The notes below the pieces were generated by a model. The model was not told the origin of the DNA. It did not search any database and saw only the letters and a list, made by a program, of their open reading frames with translations. Of a stretch of DNA of 64,000 bases, positions 45,240-57,479 are shown one piece after another. Numbering within the stretch: the stretch's first letter is position 1; each line of letters begins with the position of its first letter. Source of the stretch: Ampullaceana balthica. Its lineage: Eukaryota; Mollusca; Gastropoda; Lymnaeidae. The stretch is from NCBI GenBank assembly GCA_944989445.1, contig CALYLW010000038.1:1537313-1601312 (forward strand), read 5' to 3'. The position numbers and the translations under genes are program-made.

Positions 45240-45480
45240 CCCAGCCCCCATGTTCCTGTCCCGCCAACGTTTTCTACACAGACTCAATATTTCTACACAG
45301 CCCCTCATCTCTACCCAGCCCCCTTATTTCTACCCAGCCCCCATATTTCTGTCCCGCCAACCTTTTCTACACAGACCCCATATTTTTTACACAGACCCTA
45401 ATTTCTACGCAGCTCCCATATTTCTATACATCCCATCTTTTCTACCAAGCTCCTATATTTCTACACAACCGATCAGCGCC
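45240..45480 (+). repeat. Degenerate pyrimidine-rich repeats
   Basis: Loose repeats of TTCTACACAGCCCC and CATATTTCTGTCCCGCCAA-like units; about 10 imperfect copies. Confidence 0.6.
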
Positions 45481-45489
45481 TACAGATAC

Positions 45490-47040
45490 AATAATTCCCT
45501 CCCATTCGATTCTCCAATTGTGCTGAATGGTCTCAGGGTCCCCGTCTTTTCACCGTGACTCATCAGGCATGGGGTTATCAGGTGCGTCGTAAAGTAGCCA
45601 GCCTATAAGCAGATTGTGTGATATGGCTGCCACGGTGCAAACGTTGAGATGGGACAAAGAATGTATCCCGGAATTCAGACCTCCTCGCACTGAGTATCCT
45701 TACTCCTTGCTAAAGATGGTCAGACAGAAATATGTTGTTTTGTTGTTTGTCAGTCTTTGAACAGCGCCTAAAGGAAAAGTTCCATTCGAACGAAATGCCT
45801 ATAAATTCTCCATCCACCAAAGTCCTTTCACCCTTAATTTCTGGTAAACGTGTAAAAACAAAAACAAAAAATTCTGACAAATAACGGCATTCCTATATAA
45901 TAAACAGCAATGTTCAGTCCGGTCATCGATAGCGATTGGTCCCTCAAAACACATATGACTCCTACAGCCAATCATATTGAACACGTTTACGCGGACGTTC
46001 AAAACGAGTTATTTTTTGGGCAGCATTTCTTCCAAGACTTTATTTTGAGTTATGCGCGTTGGGATTTATAGTCAAAAGCTCTGTTTTTACGAGTTATTTA
46101 TTTTAACTATAATGAATAGTATTTTTGTAATGCCGACCTTGGACGGGCTTTGTGCTCGTATTGAATAGACTCCATCAGCTCGATAGCCCTACATCTTACC
46201 GCAAGACCACCACCTTGGTCAATGAAATGGCGCTTTCTAAACTTTATGGAGCGATTTTAAAATAGAAATCCAATCATAAAATAATGGGGGGAAAAAGTGT
46301 TACATTAAATTTCTTCCAATAGGGAAATTTATGATCGGTTGAACAAAACAAAGCAGACATGTTCAATAATAAAATAATATATACATAATATTTTGCTAAT
46401 CAAATATAAGCTGGAGAAAATCAATATACATGTTTTTTTAGTCTATCATACAATCCATTACGTATTGACATGTATCAACGCTAGTAAAATTTTATTTTCT
46501 ACATTTTATCGGTCTGCTAGACAGATCTGAATATTCTGATTAGTTCCTTTTGAGATTACCTAACCTTTGAACTTTGACTTTTCACACTTTGAATTTTTCA
46601 CACGTGTTGTCAAATTGTATCTATGGGACCAATAGGGTGAGGTTTACTTGAGTTTGGGTGACGTGCTATCTCGCTGTGAGGATAGTCTCAGTTTTCACGT
46701 GCAAAGCTGCGGGGCCGTGCGAATAGCAGACCGGGAACTTTAAAAAAAAATCATTTCAGATGAAGGAGTCCCACGATAAAATCAGATGTACTTTACAAGT
46801 GACGGGACACAAACATCATCTTTCCACTGGTTCAGGTTTCTAGGGCTTTGTGGAGAGTAAGTTGTCAATTTTAGGTCCACTGGGGTTGGGGGTAGTTGGT
46901 GTCGGAGGATTCGTGTCTCTTGGCGGGTTGAGGGGAGGGCGTTGCACTGAATCGGAGACCAACGAAGTACCAGATCCACAAACGAACTGTGTGATCAGAA
47001 CAATAAATGAAATTAAAGTTATGACTAGACTAATTACTAA
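45490..47040. other. No gene recognised
   Basis: Contains a fragment of the dispersed ~500-bp family at about 46055-46105 (GGGATTTATAGTCAAAAGCT) and otherwise AT-rich sequence. No frame resembling a known protein, including the minus-strand frames next to the ribozyme-like motif. Confidence 0.5.
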
Positions 47041-47081
47041 TACACACGTGAGCGTTTCGGGCTAACGCCTTCATCAGTGCA
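47041..47081 (-). ncRNA. Hammerhead-ribozyme-like motif (type I layout)
   Basis: Minus strand, 5' to 3': TGCA (stem I), CTGATGA, a GGC/GCC stem II with loop GTTA, GAAA, stem III ACG/CGT with loop CTCA, then G and TGTA closing stem I with one G-U. All conserved core boxes are present in order. The nucleotide at the cleavage position is G where H is expected, so activity is doubtful. Such motifs are known in Penelope-like elements; no such RT is visible nearby. Confidence 0.55.
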
Positions 47082-47453
47082 AATAGGTGAACACAAGTAT
47101 TTAAAATTCAATTGGTTTAATTATTTGTTTAAAACCGTGTGTGTATCTTGTATTTTATTTTAAAGCTTTCATCGCAGTCGTATTCTATATTTATGGTGTA
47201 GACTTTTCCTAGAGACCATGAGGCTCACACAGATGCGTAACCGAGTGTGCGGTGGTACTCGTCTTAACTATTGAACTCTAACACGTGAGCACGCCTTTAA
47301 CTCCATAGGTGTGTAAGCACATTCCACGGACATGGAACACACACTGTAAACACATCGTACACATATTGTAAGCACAATCCATAATAACATGTCCAAGGAA
47401 ACCTTTCTTACATCGATTGTCAATGTTGTCAAAAATGGATTCGTCTTCTAGGC

Positions 47454-47787
47454 CAAGGGTCCGGAAACTTTTTGTTCGAGAGAGCCATAAACACCACATA
47501 AATTGAAAAGTAATTCTGTGAGAGCAATATAGTATTGTCATTATGTTTAAAACTAAAACATTTAAGTAAATGTGTGCATTTTGTGTAATTTCAAAACTAA
47601 ATGTGCAATAATTATGTCTCTGAATCCTTTTAAATATTTTTATGCTGTTTTTTTATGTGCAATTAATATGTAGATCAAAGGAATCTAAATATATATATTT
47701 ATATATAATCGAACATTTGTCTGAGAGCCAGATGCAGCCATCAATAGAGCCACATCTGGCTCGCGAGCCATGGTTTTCCGACCCCTG
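47454..47787 (+). mobile_element. hAT-type MITE (334 bp)
   Basis: Starts CAAGGGTCCGGAAAC and ends TTTTCCGACCCCTG; flanks TTCTAGGC and GTCTAAGC match at 6 of 8. It carries the subterminal AGCCACATCTGGCTCGCGAG typical of a common hAT family. Sibling of 28106-28400. Confidence 0.75.
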
Positions 47788-48004
47788 GTCTAAGCTATTC
47801 AACCTTGAAATTGGTGAGTGTCCGTAAACCATGACCGGCTCATTTCTACTTCAATTTCCAATGATTCTACATTCGCTTCAACTAAAAATTTCAGCATGCC
47901 TGGGTCAGATTTATATAGTAAAATTTTCAAACCACTTTCGTGTTTCTGTTATTAATCATTAACCGGTTTAAGTTTTATATGCTGTAAAGAACAAACCAAT
48001 TTAG

Positions 48005-48225
48005 TTTTAAGTGTTTGAAATGACAAACCACTTTACTTGCCTGTGTTTAAAATGACAAACCACTTTACTTGCCTGTGTTTAAAATGACAAACCACTTTCC
48101 TTGCCTGTGTTTAAAACGACAAACCACTTTACTTGCCTGCGTTTAAAATGACAAACCACTTTACTTGCCTGTGTTTAAAACGACAAACCACTTTACTTGC
48201 CTGCGTTTAAAATGACAAACCACTT
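48005..48225 (+). repeat. 32-bp minisatellite, ~7 copies
   Basis: Unit TGTTTAAAATGACAAACCAC plus TTTACTTGCCTG. Confidence 0.9.
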
Positions 48226-48714
48226 TCGGTCCTACATTTTTTTACACCGAAGACCAACTTTCCCAAGCCATCCTTCGTCTTTCACACTCTCCGCGGTTAT
48301 CTCCCCTTCCATTCACACAATTCTGTCTTATCAAACATTTCAAACATCGCACGCCCCGCCCCGCGCCCTGGATATACCGCCTCCCTTCTGGACAGGCCGA
48401 GAGATAACTCGGATTTGACAGGCAACTTGTAGACGGTTATGTCCCGTTAAAATAACGTCTTTATTCTGGTATCTTATCGGCCGCACACAATCGTTTCTTT
48501 AATTTCATGTGCACCGTTAAGTCGGCTGTAGCCAGCTTTTTTTTAACACATTTAATTTTTTAATACTCTGCAGTAATTGGGATGTGCCAGGCAGTAACCC
48601 GCCCTTAAACCATTTCTACACGTTGTTGAGAAATGAAAATCATTTTTAAAAAAAAATTCTTGATAATATCGCCAACTTTAAACTTTGTGACCCACACTTT
48701 CGCGCCATCATCTT

Positions 48715-49465
48715 TTTTTTCGCACCATCATATTTTCGCACCATCACACTTTCGCACCATCACACTTTTGCACCATCATATTTTCGCACCATCACACTTT
48801 CACGCCATCACACTTTCGCACCATCACACTTTCGCACCATCATATTTTCACACCATCACACTTTCACACCATCACACTTTCGCACCATCATATTTTCGCA
48901 CCATCACACTTTCACACCATCACACTTTTGCACCATCATATTTTCGCACCATCACACTTTCACACCATCACACTTTTGCACCATCATATTTTCGCACCAT
49001 CACACATTCACACCATCACACTTTTGCACCATCACACTTTCACACCATCCCACTATTGCACCATCACACTTTCACACCATGCGACTATTGCACCATCACA
49101 CTTTCGCACCATCCCACTATTGCACCATCACACTTTCGCACCATCCCACTATTGCACCATCACACTTTCACACCATCCCACTATTGCACCATCACACTTT
49201 CACACCATCCCACTATTGCACCATCACACTTTCACACCATCCCACTATTGCACCATCACACTTTCACACCATCCCACTATTGCACCATCCCACTTTCACA
49301 CCATCCCACTATTGCACCATCACACTTTCACACCATCCCACTATTGCACCATCACACTTTCACACCATCCCACTATTGCACCATCACACTTTCACACCAT
49401 CCCACTATTGCACCATCACACTTTCACACCATCCCACTATTGCACCATCACACTTTCGTACCATG
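48715..49465 (+). repeat. 16-bp minisatellite evolving into a 32-bp unit
   Basis: Left part: CACCATCACACTTTCG-type 16-mers with several variants. From about 49040 a 32-bp dimer (CACCATCCCACTATTG plus CACCATCACACTTTCA) is repeated about 13 times almost perfectly. Stop-free frames of up to 277 codons are artefacts. Confidence 0.95.
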
Positions 49466-49469
49466 ACCA

Positions 49470-51145
49470 AACTGCCCGACACGTCCAATCTATCCCCTTA
49501 TTTCGTCACAACCTTAAACAACGTCTACTTTTTGTGTGTATCCTATCACAAAACGGCTCTACCACGACCTAAGAACAAGTCACAAGTCATGACGTGGGGC
49601 TGCTATACCTGAATTGTGGGTTGTGGGGGGGCCTCAAATGTCCAGGGGGCCCATGCAAAAGTTTCATGTGGATAAAAAAAAGTGTCTTTACTTAGTATTT
49701 TAACGCAATTTTGTTATGGGGAAAAATTGTTTTTATATTAAACTAGCGCACACCCGTCAAAAATAACGGAAGTTTTCAGCTGAAATCTATTTATTTTATA
49801 AAAAATGCACTTTTTTTTAGGGCGCCTACGGCGCCGACCTTTTTCAAAAGCCCAACTAACTTGTCCTTGTTTGATAAATACGAAATATTAAAATTTCTGA
49901 AATGTACACAAAGTATTTTATAATAGGGGTTTATTTTTTGATTTTATAATTAACCATCATCTAATTCTCTTTTTACAATGTTCCCTTTTCCAAAATTAAA
50001 ATATGAGCGGAAACAATGACGTCATATATTTTTTTACAGCGCATATTTAATTTGCACACCTTTTGATGCTTTGGTGCAGTAATTTGGTTTTCCCTGCTTT
50101 CTAAAATTAGTAGCGTCAGGACTGACTGACAGACACTACTTGCGTGACAATTGCAATATAAATATTTGAAATGTCTGTGCTGTCTGTTCGAGCTTGCACA
50201 AGCAACTCCTTCTGAACCATACCAGATAGAGGGTTCGGGTCTTTTGCAAATATGTTAAGGAGGTCCCAAGGATGTGCAAGGGCCCAAAAAAATACCGAAA
50301 AGGTTTACTCGATTTCCTGGAAAATTAAAAAAACGAAAAAATATCAGTATTTTGTCAATATCTCCCCAACCATAAGATATATCTGGCTGAAACAAACGCC
50401 AAACGATAGCTAATAATATTTAGAACAATGTTGGAGAGGGAGTTTTTTAAAACTATCTTTTCGTTCGACTCCCGTAATTTTAGCAGCAATTAGTAGATAG
50501 CAATTGTTTTGTTTACTTTCAGAATGATTGATTTGAAATGACTTTTAATGTAATCTCGAATGATTTCCCTTGAATAAAAAAATCGGAAAATCTTTGTTGG
50601 AAATTGCGTTTAAATACTCATTCGAGTTTCGATTACTTTTTTTAAAATGGGACATGGGGCAAACAAAAGCCAAGCGACGGGCCTGCCAATGTATCAGACT
50701 CGAATCTCTACAATCATCCTGCTATGACTCTGACCACAAAAGGCATATCAACAAATTTGACTCCATTCCCAACTGTCTCTCCAGTTAAATGACAAAATCT
50801 GCTGTAGAAAGGTAAAGCACTTAACCACCGACTTCAACATCGGCCAACAGTAGTCGAAACAAGTTGAATTGAAAAGGGTGAGGGGAAAAAAATTAAAAAG
50901 GTTGTTATTGAATAAACAGACCGACGTAGTTTTGTTGATGTTTATGATTGTCACTCTGATACACAACACACCTACCGACATACACGTGTTCCTCAATGTG
51001 AGTGTGTGTGTGTGAGTGTGTGTTTGTGTGTGTGGAGAGGGGGGAGTGGGTGCATGTTTGGTTCCTCAACTCACGTCAAAATGAGATAACATGTCATTCT
51101 AGTAAGTGAACAAATAATTTTTACAAATAAAATGTAAGGATCGTG
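49470..51145. other. No gene; transposon relic at ~50540-50610
   Basis: TTTTAATGTAATCTCGAATG and ATTTCCCTTGAATAAAAAAA at 50540-50585 match 8118-8160 inside the piggyBac-like element, so a relic of that family lies here. A GT-rich stretch is at 50999-51045. No coding signal otherwise. Confidence 0.6.
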
Positions 51146-51149
51146 TCTT

Positions 51150-51455
51150 TACTGGAGCCATAGTGACAACTAACACCATTAAAGCCATAGTGACAACTAA
51201 CACCATTAAAGCCATAGTGACAACTAACACCATTAAAGCCATAGTGACAACTAACACCATTAAAGCCATAGTGACAACTAACACCATTAAAGCCATAGTG
51301 ACAACTAACACCATTAAAGCCATAGTGACAACTAACACCATTAAAGCCATAGTGACAACTAACACCATTAAAGCCATAGTGACAACTAACACCATTAAAG
51401 CCATAGTGACAACTAACACCATTAAAGCCATAGTGACAACTAACACCATTAATGG
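51150..51455 (+). repeat. 27-bp minisatellite, ~11 identical copies
   Basis: Unit GCCATAGTGACAACTAACAC plus CATTAAA, with no differences seen between internal copies, indicating recent expansion or homogenisation. Confidence 0.97.
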
Positions 51456-52097
51456 GAGAAGTCCATATTTACAGGTAACTCAATAGGTTGAACAAGATTC
51501 GTGGGTTTAATTTTTTTCACAATAAGTTGCCGGACGTTCAATTTGTTTGAGTTAACATTAACCTGCCCTTAACATGATTGTCATATTTACTAATTGAATC
51601 GGAAAATAAATAAAATAAGAGGGCAGAATATTTTCTGGGTGGCATCAAAAATTGACAAATTAGATCAACGAACATAAACCTTTGAAGAATACATGATGTC
51701 TTTCAGTAAGAAAATACCATGTTTCAAAAGTCGTCTTGTTGTTTAATGGGTCTACGCCCATGAATAATGGCCGAATCTATCGGCTGTGGTGAGAAAACGC
51801 TGTGAATTGGTGAGACCCTCCACATGCACCATGAACAATGGTGAGACCCTTGGAGTCTTCTAGTGTAGTTCTAGATAATGATGAGACCACGGGTGATGGA
51901 TAATCACTTGTCCAATAAATATGATACTGTATTGAGGAAACCAATGGGTTTCGTAAATTTTAAGGGAAATTGGCCTGTCGAGGTGAGAATCCCTGACTTT
52001 AGGAACCGAGGCGTGGGAGCTAAAGATGACCGGGGGGGGGGTGTTACGGTAGAAGGGACAGATGGACTGACTGTGTGAAGGCGGGGAGACGTTGGTC

Positions 52098-52575
52098 AGT
52101 TAGCGTCGGCCCTTCAGTACTGAGTCTTCTTGGCTAAATGTTAGCGTGGGCCCTTCAGTACTGAGTCTTCTAGGCTAAGTTTTTTAGTGTGGGCCCTTCA
52201 GTACTGAGTCTTCTTGGCTAATTGTTAGCGTGGGCCCTTCAGTACTGAGTCTTCTTGGCTAATTGTTAGCGTGGGCCCTTCAGTACTTAGTCTTCTTGGC
52301 TAAGTGTTAGCGTGGGCCCTTCAGTACTGAGTCTTCATGGCTAAGTGTTAGCGTGGGCCCTTCAGTACTTAGTCTTCTTGGCTAATTGTTAGCGTGGGCC
52401 CTTCAGTACTGAGTCTTCTTGGCTAATTGTTAGCGTGGGCCCTTCAGTACTTAGTCTTCTTGGCTAAGTGTTAGCGTGGGCCCTTCAGTACAGTCAGTAC
52501 TGAGTCTTCTTGGCTATGTTTTTTAGCGTGGGCCCTTCAGCCTGCACGGAGTCCTCTTGGCTGAGTTTGTTAGCG
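52098..52575 (+). repeat. 41-bp minisatellite, ~11 copies
   Basis: Unit TTAGCGTGGGCCCTTCAGTA plus CTGAGTCTTCTTGGCTAATTG, with TTAGT and AAGTG variants. Confidence 0.95.
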
Positions 52576-52639
52576 TAACCCTCGTGCTGATGGGGTGATG
52601 CTGTGAGGTTTATGTGTTCTCGCGTTCACTCCCTTTAAA

Positions 52640-53112
52640 GTCAATGACAGCACACATTAACTAATTTGTGAAAATGACAGCACACATTAACTAATTTGTG
52701 ACAATGACAGCACACATTAACTAATTTGTGAAAATGACAGCACACATTAACTAATTTGTGACAATGACAGCACACATTAACTAATTTGTGAAAATGACAG
52801 CACACATTAACTAATTTGTGACAATGACAGCACAGTTCAGCACACATTAACTAATTTGTGAAAATGACAGCACACATTAACTAATTTGTGACAATGACAG
52901 CACACATTAACTAATTTGTGACAATGACAGCACACATTAACTAATTTGTGACAATGACAGCACACATTAACTAATTTGTAACAATGACAGCACACATTAA
53001 CTAATTTGTGACAATGACAGCACACATTAACTAATTTGTGACAATGACAGCACACATTAACTAATTTGTGACAATGACAGCACACATTAACTAATTTGTG
53101 ACAATGACAGAT
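52640..53112 (+). repeat. 30-bp minisatellite, ~16 copies
   Basis: Unit ACAGCACACATTAACTAATT plus TGTGACAATG. The left half alternates GTGAAAATG and GTGACAATG units (a 60-bp dimer pattern), broken near 52832 by a short insertion; the right half is uniform. Confidence 0.95.
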
Positions 53113-54605
53113 AGATCATCACATGATTATTTTTTAGTAAGAATGACAAATTAAGATCATCACATGAAACAAATCGATATTGTTCGAGCTACTCACCACG
53201 TTAGACAGATTTATGTTGTGTGGCCATAGATCTGTTTGATCATCGGATGACGTAATCCAACGATGGCTATCCACATCAAGAGTGAAGAAGTTATCCACGT
53301 GTCCTTTATCCACACACAGCCTGCAGCATATCCACGAAACTCTTGTGTTCAAATTCGGAATTCCTTTAACATTAAGTAATCATGGAAAATGGTTGTCCAT
53401 CCCTGATAGCATCCGTGAACGTAGTGACCGCTGTAGTGTGATCCTCAACCTGTTCCATGTCAAGGACCCGTCCAGGGTTGAATCGTTCACAGTGTCATGA
53501 ATGGGACGACACATTCCCTTGAACTGACGAGCACCGGGCCGATCAGACTTTCACTAGCAGACGACTTTTTTTTAAAAGTCAGCACGCAGTTCAAATATCA
53601 AAAGTGTCGGAATAAATGAAACAGCTGTCTCTGGCGCTGACCAGGGGTCAGAGTTTACCGATCAATTTAAAAAAAAAGTCTTCATTTCTGACACGTTCAA
53701 TCTTACATGAGCGAAACTGTCACTTTTCTGTGACAGCCAATCATCTCCCAACGTCACCTGTCATGATGTTAGATCACTTGTCAAACCTCCTGGAATATTA
53801 TTAATCAGTGAACTGTACAATCTACGCAATCAGATGCGAATATTTTAAATCATTTTTTAAAAATTATTATTATTAGCAAAACATCACATTTGAATTATGA
53901 TAATTTGTCTCAAAATGTATTGTTTTAAAATTTATTTTATGAAATTGACCAACACGTTAAACCGGAAGTATTCACAGATTTCAAATGGACATCGGCGTAC
54001 CTTCAAAACGAGGTTTAGTCCCGCAAAATCCCGTAGAACTCGACACAACGGAAGACCTCCAAAGCGCCACAACTCCACGCACAGTTGAGTCTTTAGCCGA
54101 CGTTACAAGCAGGCAGGCATTAGCCAGCGATTAGCTCCCGTGCGAATGATAACAGTCTACAGCAGTCGTACAAACAGAGGGGCGCCCCTTGAATGAAAGC
54201 CAATGTCCGCGAAGCTTGTACGTGGGGGTGTTAAAAACCGCCACACGAGTCTCTCTCTCTATACCAGCCAAGCCATTCGAAAAAATCAAACCGCGGGCGA
54301 CTGGCGAGGGCAGATATACGAATGAGTACAGGCGGGGGCTGGCGGGTGGGGAAGGGGAGGCGATATTTGTTTTATTGTTGTACAATGGTGAGGTTGTGGG
54401 GGGGGGGCGTCATTTAATGATTGATGATCGCACACAGTGACCAGAGACTGAATTTTTGGATCATCTTTACTTGTTTCAAGCTTCTAAAGGGTAAGACTTA
54501 TCCAACTTATCCAACTTATCCAACTTATCCAGTTGGACGTAAAGATTTTAAAAATATTTCTTACGTTAAAAAAAAAGTTACTTTCACCAATTCTTTAATG
54601 TACAT
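53113..54605. other. No gene recognised
   Basis: Moderately complex sequence without a frame I recognise. A tetramer-like TTATCCAAC repeat is at 54498-54530. Confidence 0.5.
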
Positions 54606-54609
54606 ATTT

Positions 54610-54790
54610 CATCACAATAATCTAATACAGCACTCAGATAGACATAGGGGTAAAACACTTTTCTTGTTCCACATGCGAGAGCAAACACATACAAATCCTC
54701 CTTCTTCCATCTGGATTTCGGGCGCGTAGTTGCCTGAACAAATCAAACCACGAAAACCAACACAGTATCAACATGTAAAACTGATAAAAA
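54610..54790 (+). mobile_element. Decayed non-LTR retrotransposon 3' fragment
   Basis: Shares CTAATACAGCACTCAGATAG, a CTTCTTCCATCTGGATTTCG segment and AAACCACGAAAACCAACACA with 32205-32350 and, in the opposite orientation, 44007-44219. Confidence 0.5.
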
Positions 54791-54893
54791 TGCAAGATTA
54801 GACAGAAAACATGCATAAGCTTAGGACGCAATACTCCTCTTTCATAAATATTTTTTTTAAAGTTTTTTTTTAAATGTATAGTTCCCTCTGAAG

Positions 54894-55086
54894 CAATATC
54901 CCCTCCAAGATTCGTTTGTACGTGCGCTGAGTACCAAAAAAAAACAACTGATGTTCGAAGTTGCACAGCATCCATTTATTGTGCAAAATTTTACAAAATT
55001 TGCTGCGCGGTAATTCATAACTGCTGCGCGGCGTCGGTCAGATATCTGCGCGGTCACGCAGCCGTGCACCTTAAAAGGAACAATGC
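54894..55086 (+). mobile_element. hAT-type MITE, copy 3 (decayed)
   Basis: Homologous to 559-732 over the body (TTGCACAGCATCCATTTATT; CTGCTGCGCGGCGTCGGTCA) and the right end CTTAAAAGGAACAATG. The 8-bp flanks CTCTGAAG and CTCTACAG match at 6 of 8. Confidence 0.7.
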
Positions 55087-55439
55087 TCTACAGACCATGC
55101 TGGCCCATGGAGAAAGTGAAGCAACGTTCACAGTTTCAGTAGGGAATTGTGTGGCTAGCACGAAGCCCGCTTGCCTTTACTTTCCACAACTTATTTTAGA
55201 TACCCATCAGAGCTGGGTAGGCTCAGGGTCACCATCATAAATATAAGATAAATTATGTTTTAAAAAATGGATTACAAACATTATTTGTCGTCTATGTCCG
55301 TCTTCACTTTCTACACGACAAAGACGCTGCTGAGAAGGATTTGTTTCATATCATGCATGATTTTTATTTATTACTATTTATATCTATGTCTATGTATTAT
55401 ATTATTTATATCAGTCAGTCCTTCTCAACAGAACGTGCA

Positions 55440-55715
55440 TTTTCTCTGTGTGAGACTGTGAGAAGAGTGATGTGTTGGAGACACGCTGTCTGTGACTGTG
55501 AGACAAGTGATGTCCTGGAGACACAAGCTGTCTGTGATACAAGTGATGTCCAGGAGACACAAGCTGTCTGTGATACAAGTGATGTCCAGGAGACACAACC
55601 TGTCTGTGATACAAGTGATGTCCAGGAGACACAACCTGTCTGTGAGACCAGTGATGTCCAGGAGACACATGCTGTCTGTGAGACCAGTGATGTCCAGGAG
55701 ACACACCGCTGTCTG
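55440..55715 (+). repeat. 36-bp minisatellite, ~7 copies
   Basis: Unit contains GTGATGTCCAGGAGACACAA and GCTGTCTGTGATACAA. In one plus frame it reads a 12-residue repeat CDTSDVQETQAV inside a 125-codon frame; no promoter, splice site or homology suggests expression. Confidence 0.9.
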
Positions 55716-56274
55716 TGAGGTTATGCACTAAATGGTGCGCATGAACATCACGTGACCACTGGATTGGAGAAGCCTGTTGTCGAAATTTGTGCGTTGAAAG
55801 CGAATGAAACATTTGAAACTGTGCGCCTGTTCCCTCAGCTCGCCATCTCGTCGCGTCTGTCTTCGGGGTTCTCATGTTGACAAGCCGTACCCCGTCATTC
55901 AAAGTGGAGCCCAACGCTACCGAGATAACAGCCAATAAATTCCTGCGGTGGGGGAGGATAAACCTTGCCGGTTCTGTCAACAGCAGCTCCAGTCGTCACC
56001 CCTGTTGGCCATGGTTATCTTACGAGTGAGCGAATTCGTTCTTGTTGTCGCGCAAGCATTGACCTATCACTGTAGTCAATCTGTATCATTTAAACTATAG
56101 CATATGTGTCTATCACAATTTCATACAGTGGTTCCCCCCACCCCATAATTATATCACATAATACCCCCTCCTCAATTATTCTATCACATAGTGATCGGTG
56201 ATTGTTGTACCGCCCCCACCCCCAGTAAACTACAATGCTCCGTTGGTTGATGTGGAGTTTTTCTTTCACACGAC

Positions 56275-56700
56275 CCTGCCCTCAACAATGCCCTTAACCA
56301 TGCCCACATCAATGCCCACAACAATGCCCACAACAATGCCCTTAAACATGCCCATCACCCTGCATGTCCTCAACAATGCCCTTAACCATGCCCATCACCC
56401 TGCCCACAACATTGTCCACAACAATGCCCACAACAATGCCCTTAACCATGCCCATCACCCTGCCCACAACATTGTCCACAACAATGCCCACAACAATGCC
56501 CTTAACCATGCCCATCACCCTGCCCACAACATTGTCCACAACAATGCCCTTAAACATGCCCATCACCCTGCATGTCCTCAACAATGCCCTTAACCATGCC
56601 CATCACCCTGCCCACAACATTGTCCACAACAATGCCCACAACATTTCCCATAACCATGCCCATCACCCTGCCCATAACCATGCCGCCATGCCGATAGCCC
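56275..56700 (+). repeat. Compound ~60-bp minisatellite
   Basis: Built from CAACAATGCCC, TTAACCATGCCCATCACCC and TGCCCACAACATTGTCCA modules; about 7 imperfect copies. Confidence 0.9.
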
Positions 56701-56904
56701 TGCCTATAAGGCTTCCAATTGACTGCTAATTGCTTTGTCTCTAACCTGTCAGTGTTTCACTCTCACTGTCCGTTTGTCTTTTTGACTGCGTGCTTGTCTA
56801 TGTGTACGTCTCTTTGCCTTTCATTCTGTGGATTTGTCTGTCACCCCTTCTCTCCCTCCCTCCCCCCCCTCTCTCTCTCCCTCTCTCTTGTTCCATACTC
56901 AAGG

Positions 56905-57299
56905 TTAGTGAATAACTCCCTCCACCCTAAGGCCCGGCCAGACACGATAACTCCCTCCACCCTAAGGCCCGGCCAGACACGATAACTCCCTCCACCCTAA
57001 GGCCCGGCCAGACACGATAACTCCCTCCACCCTAAGGCCCGGCCAGACACGATAACTCCCTCCACCCTAAGGCCCAGCCAGACATGATAACTCCCTCCAC
57101 CCTAAGGCCCGGCCAGACACGATAACTCCCTCCACCCTAAGGCCCGGCCAGACACGATAACTCCCTCCACCCTAAGGCCCGGCCAGACACGATAACTCCC
57201 TCCACCCTAAGGCCCGGCCAGACATGATAACTCCCTCCACCCTAAGGCCCGGCCAGACACGATAACTCCCTCCACCCTAAGGCCCGGCCAGACACGATT
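56905..57299 (+). repeat. 35-bp GC-rich minisatellite, ~11 copies
   Basis: Unit GATAACTCCCTCCACCCTAA plus GGCCCGGCCAGACAC, almost identical throughout. Confidence 0.97.
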
Positions 57300-57479
57300 C
57301 TAACCGGCGATATTCAGATATGACATAAGACTTGTATACTTTATTGATTGCTTGAAGCCAAGCAAATTATGGGATGCGGGTTGGGGGGTGCGGGGGTCGG
57401 CATCAGGGGGATTCATCGATCTACGCCATGCAGTTCAAAGGTCACGCTTGTTTTTAAGATATCGGCGTGTATGGAAACT

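Noticed and set aside
48633..49612. Possible CRISPR array or repeat protein
   Set aside because: Units are contiguous 16/32-mers without unique spacers, in a eukaryotic genome.
53282..53500. Plus frame of 72 codons
   Set aside because: Not recognised, short, and no supporting gene context.
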